DNA from: an uncultured Ferrimonas sp.
GTDB lineage: Bacteria; Pseudomonadota; Gammaproteobacteria; Enterobacterales; Shewanellaceae
Length of the DNA: 64,000 nt
Assembly (NCBI RefSeq): GCF_947489035.1
Contig: NZ_CANLCI010000013.1
Location: forward strand, 40,268 to 104,267
Reading direction: 5' to 3'
Part shown: in pieces, positions 26,467-36,159 of the stretch
Position numbering within the stretch: position 1 is the first letter of the stretch
Layout of the letters: the number at the start of each line of letters is the position of its first letter
Notes under the pieces: model-generated
What the model was told of the DNA's origin: nothing
Database searches by the model: none
Seen by the model: the letters and a program-made list of their open reading frames with translations, nothing else
Program-made: the position numbers and the translations under genes

Positions 26467-27252
26467 ATGGCTGAAGCTTGGTTTACCTTCCCTCAGATCG
26501 ATCCCATTATCGTCGAGATCGGCCCATTAGCGTTGCGCTGGTATGGCCTAATGTATTTATGTGGCTTTTTGGCGGCGTTGGGGCTGCTGAACCGTTACGC
26601 CGATCAGCCCAACTCGGGTTGGGATCGTGAGCAAGTTTCGGATCTGCTGTTTTACGGATTCCTTGGGGTTGTACTGGGTGGGCGCATTGGTTATGTGCTG
26701 TTTTATGGGTTCGATTGGTTCCTGGCTGATCCTCTTTACCTGTTTAAAATCACCGACGGCGGCATGTCGTTCCACGGTGGCTTGCTGGGGGTGATCACCG
26801 CGATGGCCTTCATCGCTTGGCGGCAAAAGCGCAGCTACTGGCAAGTGGCTGATCTGGTTGCGCCGGTGGTGCCAATTGGCTTGGGGTTCGGCCGCATCGG
26901 CAACTTCATCAATGGCGAGCTGTGGGGACGAACCACCGACGTGCCTTGGGGCATTGTTTTCCCTGGGGCAGGGCCATTGCCACGCCACCCATCGCAACTG
27001 TATGAAGCGTTGCTGGAAGGGCTGCTGCTGTTCTTAGCCTTGTGGTGGTTCAGTAAGCGCAGCAAACGGCCAGGCGCCGTGGCTGGCTTGTTCTTAGTAG
27101 GGTACGGTTTAAGCCGTTTTGTGGTGGAGTTTGTGCGTCAGCCCGATGCCCACATGAGCCTCTATGCTGGCATGACCATGGGGCAGCTGTTAACGGTGCC
27201 AATGCTGATCTTTGGCTTATTCTTGATGCTGCGACCCCTGCCCCAACGTTAA
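26467..27252 (+). CDS. lgt: Prolipoprotein diacylglyceryl transferase Lgt
   Basis: A 261-residue seven-helix inner-membrane enzyme that moves diacylglycerol from phosphatidylglycerol to the lipobox Cys of prolipoproteins. The Lgt signature [14 protein letters not shown] is intact, with the preceding [11 protein letters not shown] holding the essential His, and [13 protein letters not shown] follows. The ATG at 26467 gives a normal start. It follows ptsP by 95 bases and ends at a strong hairpin. In E. coli thyA comes directly next; here thyA is displaced and inverted. Confidence 0.95.
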   Translation: MAEAWFTFPQIDPIIVEIGPLALRWYGLMYLCGFLAALGLLNRYADQPNSGWDREQVSDLLFYGFLGVVLGGRIGYVLFYGFDWFLADPLYLFKITDGGMSFHGGLLGVITAMAFIAWRQKRSYWQVADLVAPVVPIGLGFGRIGNFINGELWGRTTDVPWGIVFPGAGPLPRHPSQLYEALLEGLLLFLALWWFSKRSKRPGAVAGLFLVGYGLSRFVVEFVRQPDAHMSLYAGMTMGQLLTVPMLIFGLFLMLRPLPQR

Positions 27253-27271
27253 GCAACACGATCAACGTCAC

Positions 27272-27298
27272 AAAACCCCACATCTGCTGTGGGGTTTT
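27272..27298. terminator. Intrinsic terminator after lgt
   Basis: An 11-bp stem AAAACCCCACA/TGTGGGGTTTT with a 5-base loop begins 19 bases after the lgt stop. The A- and T-flanked arms allow it to work in both directions. Confidence 0.85.
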
Positions 27299-27608
27299 GC
27301 TTATCCAATCATGTGGCATTGCTTATTCCCCCTTCCAGCCATAGCTCGAGATCCTCGATTCACTTTTTGGCTTTGCTCACCTTACCAGCAAAATAAACCA
27401 GCCAGCCCTCTGTTGTCAGCATGATCTTTGGTGAATGCGCTTCGTTCGGGGTTTCGGTGGATCGTGGCTGTTGCCGTTGAAACTTTGCTGAAAACTGCTG
27501 CTTTTTTAATGGATTTTTTCGATGGTTAGATCCCTTAGTAATGGACTAGACAGGGGATAAACAGCATTTTACCCTAGCCGCAAATCAGGGCATTAGCAGG
27601 AGCTAATT
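27299..27608. other. Intergenic region after lgt, possible gene remnant
   Basis: 310 bases without an intact gene. On the minus strand a frame from ATG 27422 reads MLTTEGWLVYFAGKVSKAKK, hits a TGA at 27362-27360, and continues IEDLELWLEGG to a TGA at 27311-27309, just before the bidirectional lgt terminator. It looks like the end of a degraded gene but shows no family I know. The right end has AGGAG and the promoter of the next gene. Confidence 0.35.
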
Positions 27609-28082
27609 ATGCGAATTGCGATCGCGCTAATTTGGGGATTATGGAGTGTGATTGCTGTGGCGGCGCCGTCATTAACAATCACTCAAGGGCAACAGCAGTG
27701 GGCGTTATCACTTGCGCAGTTGCAACAGTTGCCGGTCACTGAGATCACCTCGCCGATGCCGTGGCAAGCAGAGCCCAGCCCGCAACATTATCGTGGGGTG
27801 CGTTTACTTGAGCTGCAGCGGCATGTTGGCTTGAGTGCCATTAAGCAGCTGAAAATTACCGCTCTGAATGGTTACCAAGTGATGATCAGCGCTGAGGAGT
27901 TAGCGCAGATAGATTACCTATTAGCCTATCAGCTGAATGGCAGACCGATCTCGGTGCGGGAAAAAGGGCCGCTGACTTTGGTGGCGGATGTTAGCCATTT
28001 AATTGATACCGAACAAAGTCATTTGATTGATCTCAATTACGATATGGTGTGGTTCGTTAGCCAGATCGATCTGTATGAATAA
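27609..28082 (+). CDS. Exported molybdopterin-oxidoreductase-fold protein without the Mo ligand Cys
   Basis: A 157-residue protein with a signal peptide (MRIAIALIWGLWSVIAVAAP). The rest follows the sulfite-oxidase/YedY-like molybdopterin-binding fold: YRGVRLLELQRHVG, LNGYQVMISAEELAQID, LAYQLNGRPISVREKGPLTLVAD and [11 protein letters not shown] line up with that pattern. There is no Cys in the whole protein, so it cannot hold Mo through the usual cysteine thiolate and is more likely a ligand-binding protein. AGGAG lies 7 bases before the ATG. It overlaps the next GGDEF gene by 8 bases; the two probably form a periplasmic-sensor and cyclase pair. Confidence 0.7.
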   Translation: MRIAIALIWGLWSVIAVAAPSLTITQGQQQWALSLAQLQQLPVTEITSPMPWQAEPSPQHYRGVRLLELQRHVGLSAIKQLKITALNGYQVMISAEELAQIDYLLAYQLNGRPISVREKGPLTLVADVSHLIDTEQSHLIDLNYDMVWFVSQIDLYE

Positions 28083-29184
28083 ATTTTTGATGTACGCCTT
28101 ATTCCCGCTGCTGATGCTGGCTGCGGCCCTGAAGGTGACCTACGACTACCAGCACAGTCAGCAGCGGATTGTGGCGTACATTGAGACCGTTCGAGCAACC
28201 CAGTGGGCCAGTTGGCGCTTTAGTCGCGATCTATATCGGTTGGATCTGATGCTAGAACAGCAGCAATTCAGTGCTGACGATGAAGTTGAGTTGGAGAATC
28301 GACTTGCCTTTCTCTTGGTGAGCTACGACTACTTTTCGACCAATGCGAAAGTGTTGCCGCAGCTGCAGCATCAGATCACTGGGCAGTTACAGCGGCAAAT
28401 GCAGCAGATCGAGCAACTGGAGCTTACCGCCTCGCCGCAGTCCAGCACCTTACGTCAATTGGATCGGTTGCTGCATCAGGTGCAACAGCGTTATGAACAA
28501 GTGATTTTCAGCAACGTGCGTTCGGCAGAGTTGAGTAACTTTGTTGCTGGCATTGAGCGGGATAAGCAGCAACTGCTGATGATCATCTACTCGGCGTTTG
28601 TGTTTGGGGTGATTGCGTTGCCGATTTGGATGGCAACCGTATTCCGCTTTCGCCGCGCCAATTACCTTTCTTCCATCGATCCGCTGACCCAATTGCCCAA
28701 TCGCGCCCAGTGCACACAACACCTTGATAACGTATTAAAACGCAGCCAGCCGGTGGCCTGCGTGTTCTTTGATTTAAACGGCTTTAAGGCCATTAATGAC
28801 AATCATGGCCACCATGTTGGGGATGCCTTGCTGCAAGCGATAGGCAATCGTTGTCGCCGCCAGATCAAACCGCGGGATCGGTTTTGTCGTATTGGTGGCG
28901 ATGAATTTGTGCTGGTACTGGTTAACTTTCGACAGGCCAATGATGTGCTTGCCGTGGTGCAGCGTTTGCTGGAGCAGATTGAGCAACCGGTCGTGGTGGA
29001 CGAGCAAAGTGTGCAGGTCGGGGCGGCAGTGGGCGTGGCCTACCGTTCGTTGCAACTGACAAGCTCTGAAGAGTTGCTGGCGGCGGCGGACAGTGCGATG
29101 TACTGCGCCAAGAAACAAAAGGCGCTGCATCGCAGCGCCGTTGAGGTGTTTGTGTCGTCGCCTATACCGAAAACGGGTACTTAA
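28075..29184 (+). CDS. Membrane GGDEF diguanylate cyclase with periplasmic domain
   Basis: A 369-residue protein: membrane helix at residues 4-20 ([17 protein letters not shown]), a helical periplasmic domain to about residue 165 rich in Gln and Leu, a second helix ([21 protein letters not shown]), then a GGDEF domain with [12 protein letters not shown]. The position of the inhibitory I-site reads KPRD instead of RxxD, so feedback inhibition may be weak. The ATG at 28075 lies inside the preceding gene's end (8-base overlap). The partner is the exported Moco-fold protein, a plausible sensor. Its end overlaps thyA by 23 bases convergently. Confidence 0.85.
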   Translation: MNKFLMYALFPLLMLAAALKVTYDYQHSQQRIVAYIETVRATQWASWRFSRDLYRLDLMLEQQQFSADDEVELENRLAFLLVSYDYFSTNAKVLPQLQHQITGQLQRQMQQIEQLELTASPQSSTLRQLDRLLHQVQQRYEQVIFSNVRSAELSNFVAGIERDKQQLLMIIYSAFVFGVIALPIWMATVFRFRRANYLSSIDPLTQLPNRAQCTQHLDNVLKRSQPVACVFFDLNGFKAINDNHGHHVGDALLQAIGNRCRRQIKPRDRFCRIGGDEFVLVLVNFRQANDVLAVVQRLLEQIEQPVVVDEQSVQVGAAVGVAYRSLQLTSSEELLAAADSAMYCAKKQKALHRSAVEVFVSSPIPKTGT

Positions 29185-30013
29185 TGGCGTCGTGGTGTTG
29201 GTAATCCACCACGTCAAAATCATCCATGGTGACCCAAGTTTCCAGATCCCGCAGGGATTTGATTTTAGGGTTTATCTTCAGGGTAGGCAGCGGCAGCGGC
29301 TCGCGTTTTAATTGCACCTGCTGCATCAACTCCAGCTGATCTTCATAGATGTGGGCGTTCACAATCTTGTGGTAGGCCTTACCCGGCTTATGCCCGGTGA
29401 TCTGCGCCACCAACGCCAACAACACATACACCTGCACCATGTTGAAATTCAGCCCCAGAGGCACATCACAGCTGCGCTGGGTGCTGTTGAGGTACAGGGT
29501 GTCGCCTAACAGGGAAAAGTGATGGCTGTACATGCAGGGACGCAGGCACCCCATGTGAAATGCGCCGGGGTGATAGAAGGTAAGGATCTCACCGCGGTTG
29601 TCGTTGCCGCTGCTTAAGTCATCAATGATTTGCTGCAGCAGATCGAGACTGCCGCCATCGGGTTTCGGGAAGTTGCGTGCGATCGCCCCATAGATAAAGC
29701 CACAGTCATCGTCGCCTTTACGGTAGGGGTTATTCAGCCACGCTGGATTGTCGTTGGCGTTGGCATCCCAAGTTTTGGTGCCCAATTTGCGAAAATCGGC
29801 GGCGTTATCGTAACCGCGCAGATAGCCGATGATCTCGGCAATAGCCGATTTATAGAAGCTTTTACGGGTGGTAACCAGCGGGAACTGACCGCCACCAACA
29901 TCGTACTCCAAATCCGCATTAATCACTGTTAGGCAGCGTTTGCCGGTGCGCTCATTTTCGACCCACTGGCCTTGATCGACAATCCGTTGGCACAGATCCA
30001 GATATTGTTTCAT
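29162..30013 (-). CDS. thyA: Thymidylate synthase ThyA
   Basis: A 283-residue enzyme converting dUMP to dTMP with methylene-tetrahydrofolate. The active-site Cys is in [12 protein letters not shown]; folate and dUMP contacts are in [18 protein letters not shown] and [12 protein letters not shown]. An insertion around residues 85-125 ([21 protein letters not shown]) makes it longer than the 264-residue E. coli form, as in Shewanella- and Vibrio-type enzymes. It is inverted relative to lgt and separated from it by the two-gene GGDEF insert. Confidence 0.95.
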   Translation of the reverse strand: MKQYLDLCQRIVDQGQWVENERTGKRCLTVINADLEYDVGGGQFPLVTTRKSFYKSAIAEIIGYLRGYDNAADFRKLGTKTWDANANDNPAWLNNPYRKGDDDCGFIYGAIARNFPKPDGGSLDLLQQIIDDLSSGNDNRGEILTFYHPGAFHMGCLRPCMYSHHFSLLGDTLYLNSTQRSCDVPLGLNFNMVQVYVLLALVAQITGHKPGKAYHKIVNAHIYEDQLELMQQVQLKREPLPLPTLKINPKIKSLRDLETWVTMDDFDVVDYQHHDAIKYPFSV

Positions 30014-30234
30014 GGGCAGAGCATTCCTAACTGGGGGATAGAGTGGCGCCGATCCTAGCAGATCAACGGCTTAAAAATCGACGTGCGCCAGAATTGACGC
30101 AGCCAATGGTGCGCAGAGGATCGATTTCGCGCCCATTAAAACATCGGAATTTCCGAGCTATGATGCAGTTAGAAACGATTTTTACTGTCTTAGCAGCTTC
30201 TTTAGACTCAACGCTCTTTAGATAGGAGTGAGTT

Positions 30235-31464
30235 ATGCCACAGCGGATCAAAAACTTTTTAGGGCAGCCAGCAGCGGGGGGAATGATCCTGTTGTTGATG
30301 GTGGCGATGGCGATGACATTAGCCAACTCGCCATTGGCGAACTGGTATCAGAGCGTGTTAGAGCTGCCGGTGCAGATCCGCATTGGTGCTTTAGATCTGG
30401 ATAAACCGTTGCTGCTGTGGGTGAACGATCTGTTGATGGCGCTGTTCTTCTTGCTGATCGGGCTGGAAGTGAAGCGCGAACTGTTGCACGGTGCGCTGTC
30501 CAGTTGGCAGCAAGCGGCTTTGCCTAGTTTTGCGGCCATTGGCGGCATGGTGGTGCCGGCCTTGCTGTTTTTAGTGATTGCCGGTGACGATCCCGTTGCC
30601 GCCAATGGCTGGGCGATCCCAGCGGCTACCGACATCGCCTTTGCCTTGGGCATTTTAGCGTTAGTGGGCAGTCGTGCTCCGGCAAGCTTAAAGGTATTCC
30701 TGTTGGCGCTGGCGATCATTGACGACCTGTTGGCGATCATCATTATTGCGCTGTTCTACAGTGGCAGTTTATCAACCACCAGTTTGGTGATTGCCGCCGC
30801 CGCCATTGCTGCCCTGTTTGCCCTTAATCGCCTTGGCGTACGCCGCCTGACGCCGTACCTGCTGATCGGCATTATTTTGTGGGTCGCGGTATTAAAATCT
30901 GGGGTGCACGCCACCTTAGCCGGTGTGGTGTTGGCGTTTATGATTCCGTCGGTGCCCAAAGCGGGCAAACAGTGCCCTAGCGATGTGTTAGAGCACAGCT
31001 TGCACCCTTGGAGCACCTATTTCATCCTGCCGCTGTTTGCCTTTGTCAATGCGGGGGTCACCTTAACGGAGGTGAGCATCAGCGACTTGATGGCGCCGTT
31101 GCCGTTGGGGATCGCGATGGGACTGTTGTTAGGTAAGCCGTTGGGGATCATGGTGTTCAGTGCTATTGCCGTTATCGCAGGGTTGGCGCGTTTGCCTCAA
31201 GGGGTTAATTGGCTACAGATGTTGGGCGTGGGCTGGTTGTGCGGCATCGGCTTTACCATGGCGATGTTTGTGGCGTCGCTGGCGTTTGAAGTGGGCATGG
31301 TGGAGTATGGCGCTATGGCGCGACTGGGGATCTTGATTGGTTCAGGAGCCGCCGCCGTGATCGGTTTTGTTTTGCTGCGCTGGGCAGGCCGCGAGCCGCA
31401 GCCTAACGCCAAGCAGACCTTTCATCAGACCCACCACGACAGCGGCGTGAGCCAGAGCGTGTAA
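30235..31464 (+). CDS. nhaA: Na+/H+ antiporter NhaA
   Basis: A 409-residue twelve-helix antiporter that expels Na+ in exchange for two H+. Diagnostic stretches are LANSPLANWYQ, LLIGLEVKRELLHG and, in helix V, LALAIIDDLLAIIIIALFYSG with the two ion-binding Asp residues. The pH-sensor-like region GWLCGIGFTMAMFVASLAFE is present. AGGAG lies 7 bases before the ATG. The LysR gene nhaR follows 25 bases later, the same pair as in E. coli. Confidence 0.95.
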   Translation: MPQRIKNFLGQPAAGGMILLLMVAMAMTLANSPLANWYQSVLELPVQIRIGALDLDKPLLLWVNDLLMALFFLLIGLEVKRELLHGALSSWQQAALPSFAAIGGMVVPALLFLVIAGDDPVAANGWAIPAATDIAFALGILALVGSRAPASLKVFLLALAIIDDLLAIIIIALFYSGSLSTTSLVIAAAAIAALFALNRLGVRRLTPYLLIGIILWVAVLKSGVHATLAGVVLAFMIPSVPKAGKQCPSDVLEHSLHPWSTYFILPLFAFVNAGVTLTEVSISDLMAPLPLGIAMGLLLGKPLGIMVFSAIAVIAGLARLPQGVNWLQMLGVGWLCGIGFTMAMFVASLAFEVGMVEYGAMARLGILIGSGAAAVIGFVLLRWAGREPQPNAKQTFHQTHHDSGVSQSV

Positions 31465-31489
31465 TCATAATCACAACGAAAGGACGCTG

Positions 31490-32392
31490 ATGGCGCATCT
31501 GAACTACAACCATCTGTATTACTTCTGGATGGTGCAAAAAAAGGGCTCGGTGGTGGCGGCCGCGGCGGCGTTATTCTTAACGCCGCAAACCGTTACCGGC
31601 CAGATCCGGCAACTCGAGCAGCGCTTAGGCGGCAAGCTGTTTGATCGAAAAGGGCGGCAACTGCAAGCCACCAAATTGGGGCTGCTGGTGTATCGCTACG
31701 CTGATCAGATGTTTAATTTGGCTTACGAGATGCAGGATGTCCTCAACTACAGCAAAGATGAATCGATATTGTTTGAAGTGGGCATTGCTGAAACGCTGTC
31801 GAAGCCATTGGCCAGCCGTGTGTTGCTGTCGGTGATGCCCGCCGATGGCAGCATCCACTTAAACTGTTTTCAAGCCGCCGACGATCAGCTTGCCGCACGG
31901 TTAGAACAACATAAACTCGACATGATCCTATCGGGCAGTGATGCCGAATCGCTGAACTACTCCACCATCTTGAGCCAAAAGCTGGGCAGCTGCGATGTGT
32001 GCTTCTTCAGCCGCGATCCTCTGCCCGGTGAATTCCCCGCCAATTTAGCCAATGCGGCGATGTTGCTGCCGCAGCGGCAGTCGGCGTTAGGGCAACAGTT
32101 GCTGCGCTGGTTTGATGGTTTGGGCTTTATGCCCAAGGTGTTGGGCGAATTTGACGATGCGGCCATGATGAAAGCCTTTGGCCGCAACAGCCACGGCGTA
32201 TTCGTTACGCCGGTGCTGCAACAGCAAGAGATGCTGGATGCGGGCATGGTGTTGATTGGCCGTACGAGTCAGGTGCAGGAGGAGTATCACGTGATGTTTG
32301 CAGAGCGGATGATCCAGCACCCCGCGGTGAGGCGGCTGCTGAACACCGACTTCGCCCCATTTTTTGCGGGCCAAGAGTCAGCGCAAAATTAA
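31490..32392 (+). CDS. nhaR: LysR-family activator NhaR
   Basis: A 300-residue LysR regulator that senses Na+ and activates nhaA. The start MAHLNYNHLYYFWMVQKKGSV and the helix-turn-helix with LFLTPQTVTGQIRQLEQRLGGKLF are characteristic of NhaR. The effector domain includes ILFEVGIAETLSKPLASRVLL. It lies 25 bases after nhaA, in the same operon. AAAGGA sits at a good distance before the ATG. Confidence 0.92.
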   Translation: MAHLNYNHLYYFWMVQKKGSVVAAAAALFLTPQTVTGQIRQLEQRLGGKLFDRKGRQLQATKLGLLVYRYADQMFNLAYEMQDVLNYSKDESILFEVGIAETLSKPLASRVLLSVMPADGSIHLNCFQAADDQLAARLEQHKLDMILSGSDAESLNYSTILSQKLGSCDVCFFSRDPLPGEFPANLANAAMLLPQRQSALGQQLLRWFDGLGFMPKVLGEFDDAAMMKAFGRNSHGVFVTPVLQQQEMLDAGMVLIGRTSQVQEEYHVMFAERMIQHPAVRRLLNTDFAPFFAGQESAQN

Positions 32393-32495
32393 CAACAGCA
32401 GTCGCTGCTGACGAATTACTGTGCTTGTGTTGTGCCATGGCTGGTGAGATCATTCCTCTCTTGCCTTATGCGCTCCACTTGAAGAAGTAGTAAAA

Positions 32496-33698
32496 GTGAA
32501 ACCTGCAGCCTCCTACCCGTTAGTTATTGCCATTATTGGCGCCATCACCGGTTTGACTCCGCTGGCGATCGACATGTATCTGCCAGCGATCCCCACCATC
32601 GCTGAACATTTTGGCACCGCAACCGAGCGGGTGCAGTTTTCGGTCAGTATCTATCTGCTGTTCTTTGGGATCGGCCAGCTGCTGTTTGGGCCGATCACCG
32701 ACGCCCTTGGCCGCCTGAAGGTGATGGCCGCTGGCTTGCTGCTGTTTGCGCTGGCGTGTCTTGGCTGCCTCTGGTCGCAAAGCATCGAATCGCTTTTGGT
32801 GTGGCGGGCGGTGCAGGCCCTTGGGGGGGCTGCGACGTCGGTAGTCGCAATGGGGATGATCCGCGATCGTTTCGAGCGCGATGAATTTGCCCGTGCAATC
32901 AGTTTTGTGATGTTGGTGATGCAGCTGGCGCCGTTGCTGGCGCCGATTTTAGGCGGCTACTTGCTGCTGTTTTCCGGTTGGCAGAGTCTGTTTGTGGTGC
33001 TGGCAGTGTCTGCGGTACTGATGCTGATTGCGGTTACCTTTGGCATTGGCGAAACCTTACCGCCCCAGCGCCGAAACAAGTTATCGTTTGCGAATGCGTT
33101 GGCCACCTACGCCATGATCCTGCGTCATCGCCACTGCATGAGCTACCTGCTTATCGGCATCATGACCGCCGGCACGCTGTTTTCGTTTATCACCACCGCC
33201 CCCTTTGTCTACATCGAATATTTCGGCGTGGCGCCACAGCACTTTGGCTACCTGTTTGGTTTGAACATTGTGGTGATGATGCTGTGCACCAGCTTAAACG
33301 CTCGCTATGTGGCCCGTTATGGTGCCCGTAAGATGCTCAGCATTGGCTTATCTATCGCTCTGGTTGGGGCGTTGCTGCTGTTGCTGTGCTATTGGTTGGC
33401 GCCGTTATGGCTTTGGGGCTTAACCCTGCCAGTGACTTTGATCTTAGGGCCGTTAGGGCTGATCTCAGCCAACGGCACCAGCTTAGCGCTGGAACCTTTT
33501 CCGCAAGCGTCCGGCTCGGTTGCGGCCCTAGGTGGCTTCTTGCGTTTTGGTTGGGGCGCCTTAGCGGGCGGGGTGATCAGCAGTTTGCACACCGGTACCC
33601 CGCTGCCATTGGTGTTAATGATGGCCAGTTGCAGCATTATTGCTATCGGGATTTTTCTGCTACAACAGCGTGGTACACTGAACCGCGAGCAAAAATGA
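32496..33698 (+). CDS. Bcr/CflA-family MFS multidrug exporter
   Basis: A 400-residue, twelve-helix major-facilitator drug/H+ antiporter. The first helix ends PLAIDMYLPAIPTIAEHFGT, as in Bcr/CflA proteins; the second has FFGIGQLLFGPITDALGRLKVM, the MFS signature A loop; helix 4 begins WRAVQALGGAATSVVAMGMIRD. Substrates of relatives include bicyclomycin, sulfonamides and small peptides; none can be assigned here. It is followed after 16 bases by sdhE, but a shared function is unlikely. Confidence 0.85.
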   Translation: MKPAASYPLVIAIIGAITGLTPLAIDMYLPAIPTIAEHFGTATERVQFSVSIYLLFFGIGQLLFGPITDALGRLKVMAAGLLLFALACLGCLWSQSIESLLVWRAVQALGGAATSVVAMGMIRDRFERDEFARAISFVMLVMQLAPLLAPILGGYLLLFSGWQSLFVVLAVSAVLMLIAVTFGIGETLPPQRRNKLSFANALATYAMILRHRHCMSYLLIGIMTAGTLFSFITTAPFVYIEYFGVAPQHFGYLFGLNIVVMMLCTSLNARYVARYGARKMLSIGLSIALVGALLLLLCYWLAPLWLWGLTLPVTLILGPLGLISANGTSLALEPFPQASGSVAALGGFLRFGWGALAGGVISSLHTGTPLPLVLMMASCSIIAIGIFLLQQRGTLNREQK

Positions 33699-33714
33699 GA
33701 AGTAAGGAACAAGG

Positions 33715-33984
33715 ATGACGCAACCGCAATCAGAGCAATTGGCTCACGATATTCGCCGCCTAAAATGGGCCTGCCGCCGTGGCATGTTAGAGCTGGATGT
33801 GCTGCTAGAACCTTTTGTTGAGCGCCATTACGCTGATCTGTCTGAGCAGGATAAAATCACATTTGAACGGTTGCTGACCTGCGATGATCCAGAGATGTTC
33901 GCGTGGTTTATGGGCCACGAAACCTGCCCGCAACCGCAGTTAGCGGCCATGGTGCAACTGATCCTTGCCCGCAACAGTTTATAG
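33715..33984 (+). CDS. sdhE: FAD assembly factor SdhE
   Basis: An 89-residue helical protein that helps attach FAD to succinate dehydrogenase SdhA and fumarate reductase FrdA. The essential RGxxE motif is seen in RRGMLELDVLLEPF, and FERLLTCDDPEMFAWFMGHE closes the fold. It overlaps the following ygfX-like gene by 20 bases, the same pair as E. coli ygfY-ygfX. The ATG at 33715 follows AAGGA. Confidence 0.9.
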   Translation: MTQPQSEQLAHDIRRLKWACRRGMLELDVLLEPFVERHYADLSEQDKITFERLLTCDDPEMFAWFMGHETCPQPQLAAMVQLILARNSL

Positions 33985-34402
33985 TTTCGCGCCCATACCC
34001 TCCCAATTAGCCCAGCGTTTACGCTGGGCTAATTGGGTACTGCTGTTGGCGTTGGTGCTGATCACCCCGCGTTACAATGAGTGGCAGCTGCCGCTGTTAC
34101 TGCTGTTGATGGCGTATTTAGGTTGGCAGCAATGGCATCGTTCCCCACCGCGGATCGCCCCATTTACGGTTGATGCCCAAGGGCAGGGGCGACGTTTGCA
34201 AGATGGGTGTGTTTTTAGCCTGAGTCGGCGCTGTCGATTGCTGCCGCAACTGTTGCTGCTGCACAGTGAGACTTTAGGGTGGCAATGGCTGTGGCAAGAC
34301 AGCGTTGACGACGCCAGTTGGCGCCGCCTGTGCCGAGTTGCCCTGCAGGTTCAGCGGGGTGACAATATCGTTGGTGCGGGATCGGACGTTAATTCCGGGT
34401 AA
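33965..34402 (+). CDS. YgfX-like membrane protein
   Basis: A 145-residue protein with two adjacent membrane helices (residues about 22-54: [28 protein letters not shown]) and a small soluble C-terminal domain, as in YgfX/CptA. In E. coli YgfX has been described both as the partner of SdhE and as a toxin acting on FtsZ and MreB; its role here is open. The start is a TTG inside the end of sdhE with no good ribosome-binding site, so translation may be coupled. The last 52 bases overlap nadB convergently. Confidence 0.65.
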   Translation: MPATVYSFAPIPSQLAQRLRWANWVLLLALVLITPRYNEWQLPLLLLLMAYLGWQQWHRSPPRIAPFTVDAQGQGRRLQDGCVFSLSRRCRLLPQLLLLHSETLGWQWLWQDSVDDASWRRLCRVALQVQRGDNIVGAGSDVNSG

Positions 34403-35961
34403 TCCAAGGTGAAGTGCAAGCCGCGACTCTCTTTGCGGTTCATGGCACAGCGGATGATCAGCTCAGCAACTTGCACCAAGTTACGCAGCTCCAGCAGATC
34501 GTTGCTGATCTTAAAGTCGCTGTAGTATTGCTGGATTTCAGTGTTAAGCATCTCGACCCGTCGCAGCGCTCGCTGCAGCCGTTTATCGGTACGCACAATC
34601 CCCACGTAATCCCACATAAACAGGCGCAATTCATGCCAGTTGTGGGCGATCACAACCTGTTCATCGGAATCCACCACTTGGCTGTCATCCCAGCGCGGCA
34701 GTGGCGGCACGGGCCGTTGTTGTACCTCGGCCAATTGCGCTTCGATGTCGTGGGCGGCAGCGCGGGCAAACACCAAACATTCCAACAACGAGTTGCTGGC
34801 CATGCGGTTGGCGCCGTGCAAGCCGGTATAGGCCACTTCGCCAATAGCATACAGCCCGGGTAGATCGGTGGCGCCGTTCAGATCGGTGACCACGCCGCCA
34901 CAGGTGTAGTGGGCGGCGGGTACGACTGGGATAGGCTCGGCGGTGATGTCGATCCCCAGTTCAAGGCAGCGTTCGTAAATGGTGGGAAAATGCTTGGTAA
35001 TGAACTCGGCCGGTTTGTGGCTGATGTCCAGATGCATGCAATCGGCACCCAAGCGCTTCATCTCATAATCAATGGCGCGGGCGACAATGTCCCGCGGCGC
35101 CAGCTCTTCACGATCATCAAAGTCCGGCATAAAGCGGCTGCCATCAGGGCGGCGCAACAAGGCACCTTCACCGCGCAGCGCTTCGGTCAGCAGAAAGTTA
35201 CGGGCTTCTGGGTGAAACAGGCAGGTTGGGTGGAATTGGTTAAATTCCATGTTGGCCACGCGGCAGCCAGCACGCCATGCCATGGCAATGCCATCGCCAG
35301 AGGCAACGTCGGGGTTTGAGGTGTACTGATACACCTTGGACGCGCCGCCGGTCGCCAGAGTCACAAAGTGCGCCTGCACGGTTTCCACCTGACCGCTGTC
35401 GCGGTTAAGCACATAGGCCCCCAACACGCGGTTGGATTGCTCGGTGCCGAGCTTATCCGCAGTGATCAGATCCACCGCGTTATAGCCTTCCAGCACGGTG
35501 ATGTTCGGGTGCTGTCGTGCTTGTTGCTGCAGGGTTTGCTGGATCTCTTTGCCGGTGGCATCGGCGGCGTGCAAGATGCGCCGATGGCTGTGGCCGCCTT
35601 CGCGGGTTAGGTGAAAGCGGCTTTGACCGTCGCTGTCGATCTCGGTATCAAAATCCGCCCCTTGGCCGATCAGCCATTCCAGCGCTTTGCGTGCGTTGCT
35701 GGCGGTAAAGTGCACCGCCTGCCGATCGCACAGGCCTGCGCCAGCAATTAAGGTGTCGTCCACGTGGGAGTCGATGCTGTCGTCTTCATCAAACACGGCC
35801 GCTACGCCGCCTTGGGCATAGTAGGTTGAACCATCTTTGAGTTTGCTTTTGGCGATGACGGTTACTTTGGCGTGTTGCGCCAATTTGATCGCCAACGTTA
35901 AGCCCGCGGCACCACTGCCAATAATTAACGCGTCGGTGCGGTGTTCAAGCCCTTGAGTCAT
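34351..35961 (-). CDS. nadB: L-aspartate oxidase NadB
   Basis: A 536-residue flavoenzyme that oxidises aspartate to iminoaspartate, the first step of NAD synthesis. The FAD dinucleotide fold is at the start ([20 protein letters not shown]). Active-site stretches include [40 protein letters not shown] and [11 protein letters not shown]. It is divergent from rpoE, the E. coli arrangement. Aspartate oxidase can also use fumarate as acceptor, suiting anaerobic growth. Its end overlaps the ygfX-like gene. Confidence 0.95.
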   Translation of the reverse strand: MTQGLEHRTDALIIGSGAAGLTLAIKLAQHAKVTVIAKSKLKDGSTYYAQGGVAAVFDEDDSIDSHVDDTLIAGAGLCDRQAVHFTASNARKALEWLIGQGADFDTEIDSDGQSRFHLTREGGHSHRRILHAADATGKEIQQTLQQQARQHPNITVLEGYNAVDLITADKLGTEQSNRVLGAYVLNRDSGQVETVQAHFVTLATGGASKVYQYTSNPDVASGDGIAMAWRAGCRVANMEFNQFHPTCLFHPEARNFLLTEALRGEGALLRRPDGSRFMPDFDDREELAPRDIVARAIDYEMKRLGADCMHLDISHKPAEFITKHFPTIYERCLELGIDITAEPIPVVPAAHYTCGGVVTDLNGATDLPGLYAIGEVAYTGLHGANRMASNSLLECLVFARAAAHDIEAQLAEVQQRPVPPLPRWDDSQVVDSDEQVVIAHNWHELRLFMWDYVGIVRTDKRLQRALRRVEMLNTEIQQYYSDFKISNDLLELRNLVQVAELIIRCAMNRKESRGLHFTLDYPELTSDPAPTILSPR

Positions 35962-36071
35962 CCGGTATCATGGTGGGAATTGAAGTGATTCGATAATGTT
36001 ACCGCGAGTTGCCGTAAACGCCCAATGTTTAACGAAGTAGCTGGTTTTTGTAAATTGACAAAAATATTTAC

Positions 36072-36098
36072 GAACTTTCTCTGAGGGCGGCAGTCTTA
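36072..36098 (+). promoter_or_regulatory. Putative RpoE-dependent autoregulatory promoter
   Basis: GAACTT (36072-36077) is the exact -35 of sigma-E promoters; 16 bases later TCTTA (36094-36098) matches the -10 TCTGA in four of five places. It lies about 60 bases before the rpoE start, like the autoregulated promoter of E. coli. Confidence 0.55.
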
Positions 36099-36159
36099 CT
36101 TAGTGCGCTTGAGACGAGTAAGCAAAAAATTCAACAGGTTAGTAGGAGTGACGACTCGA

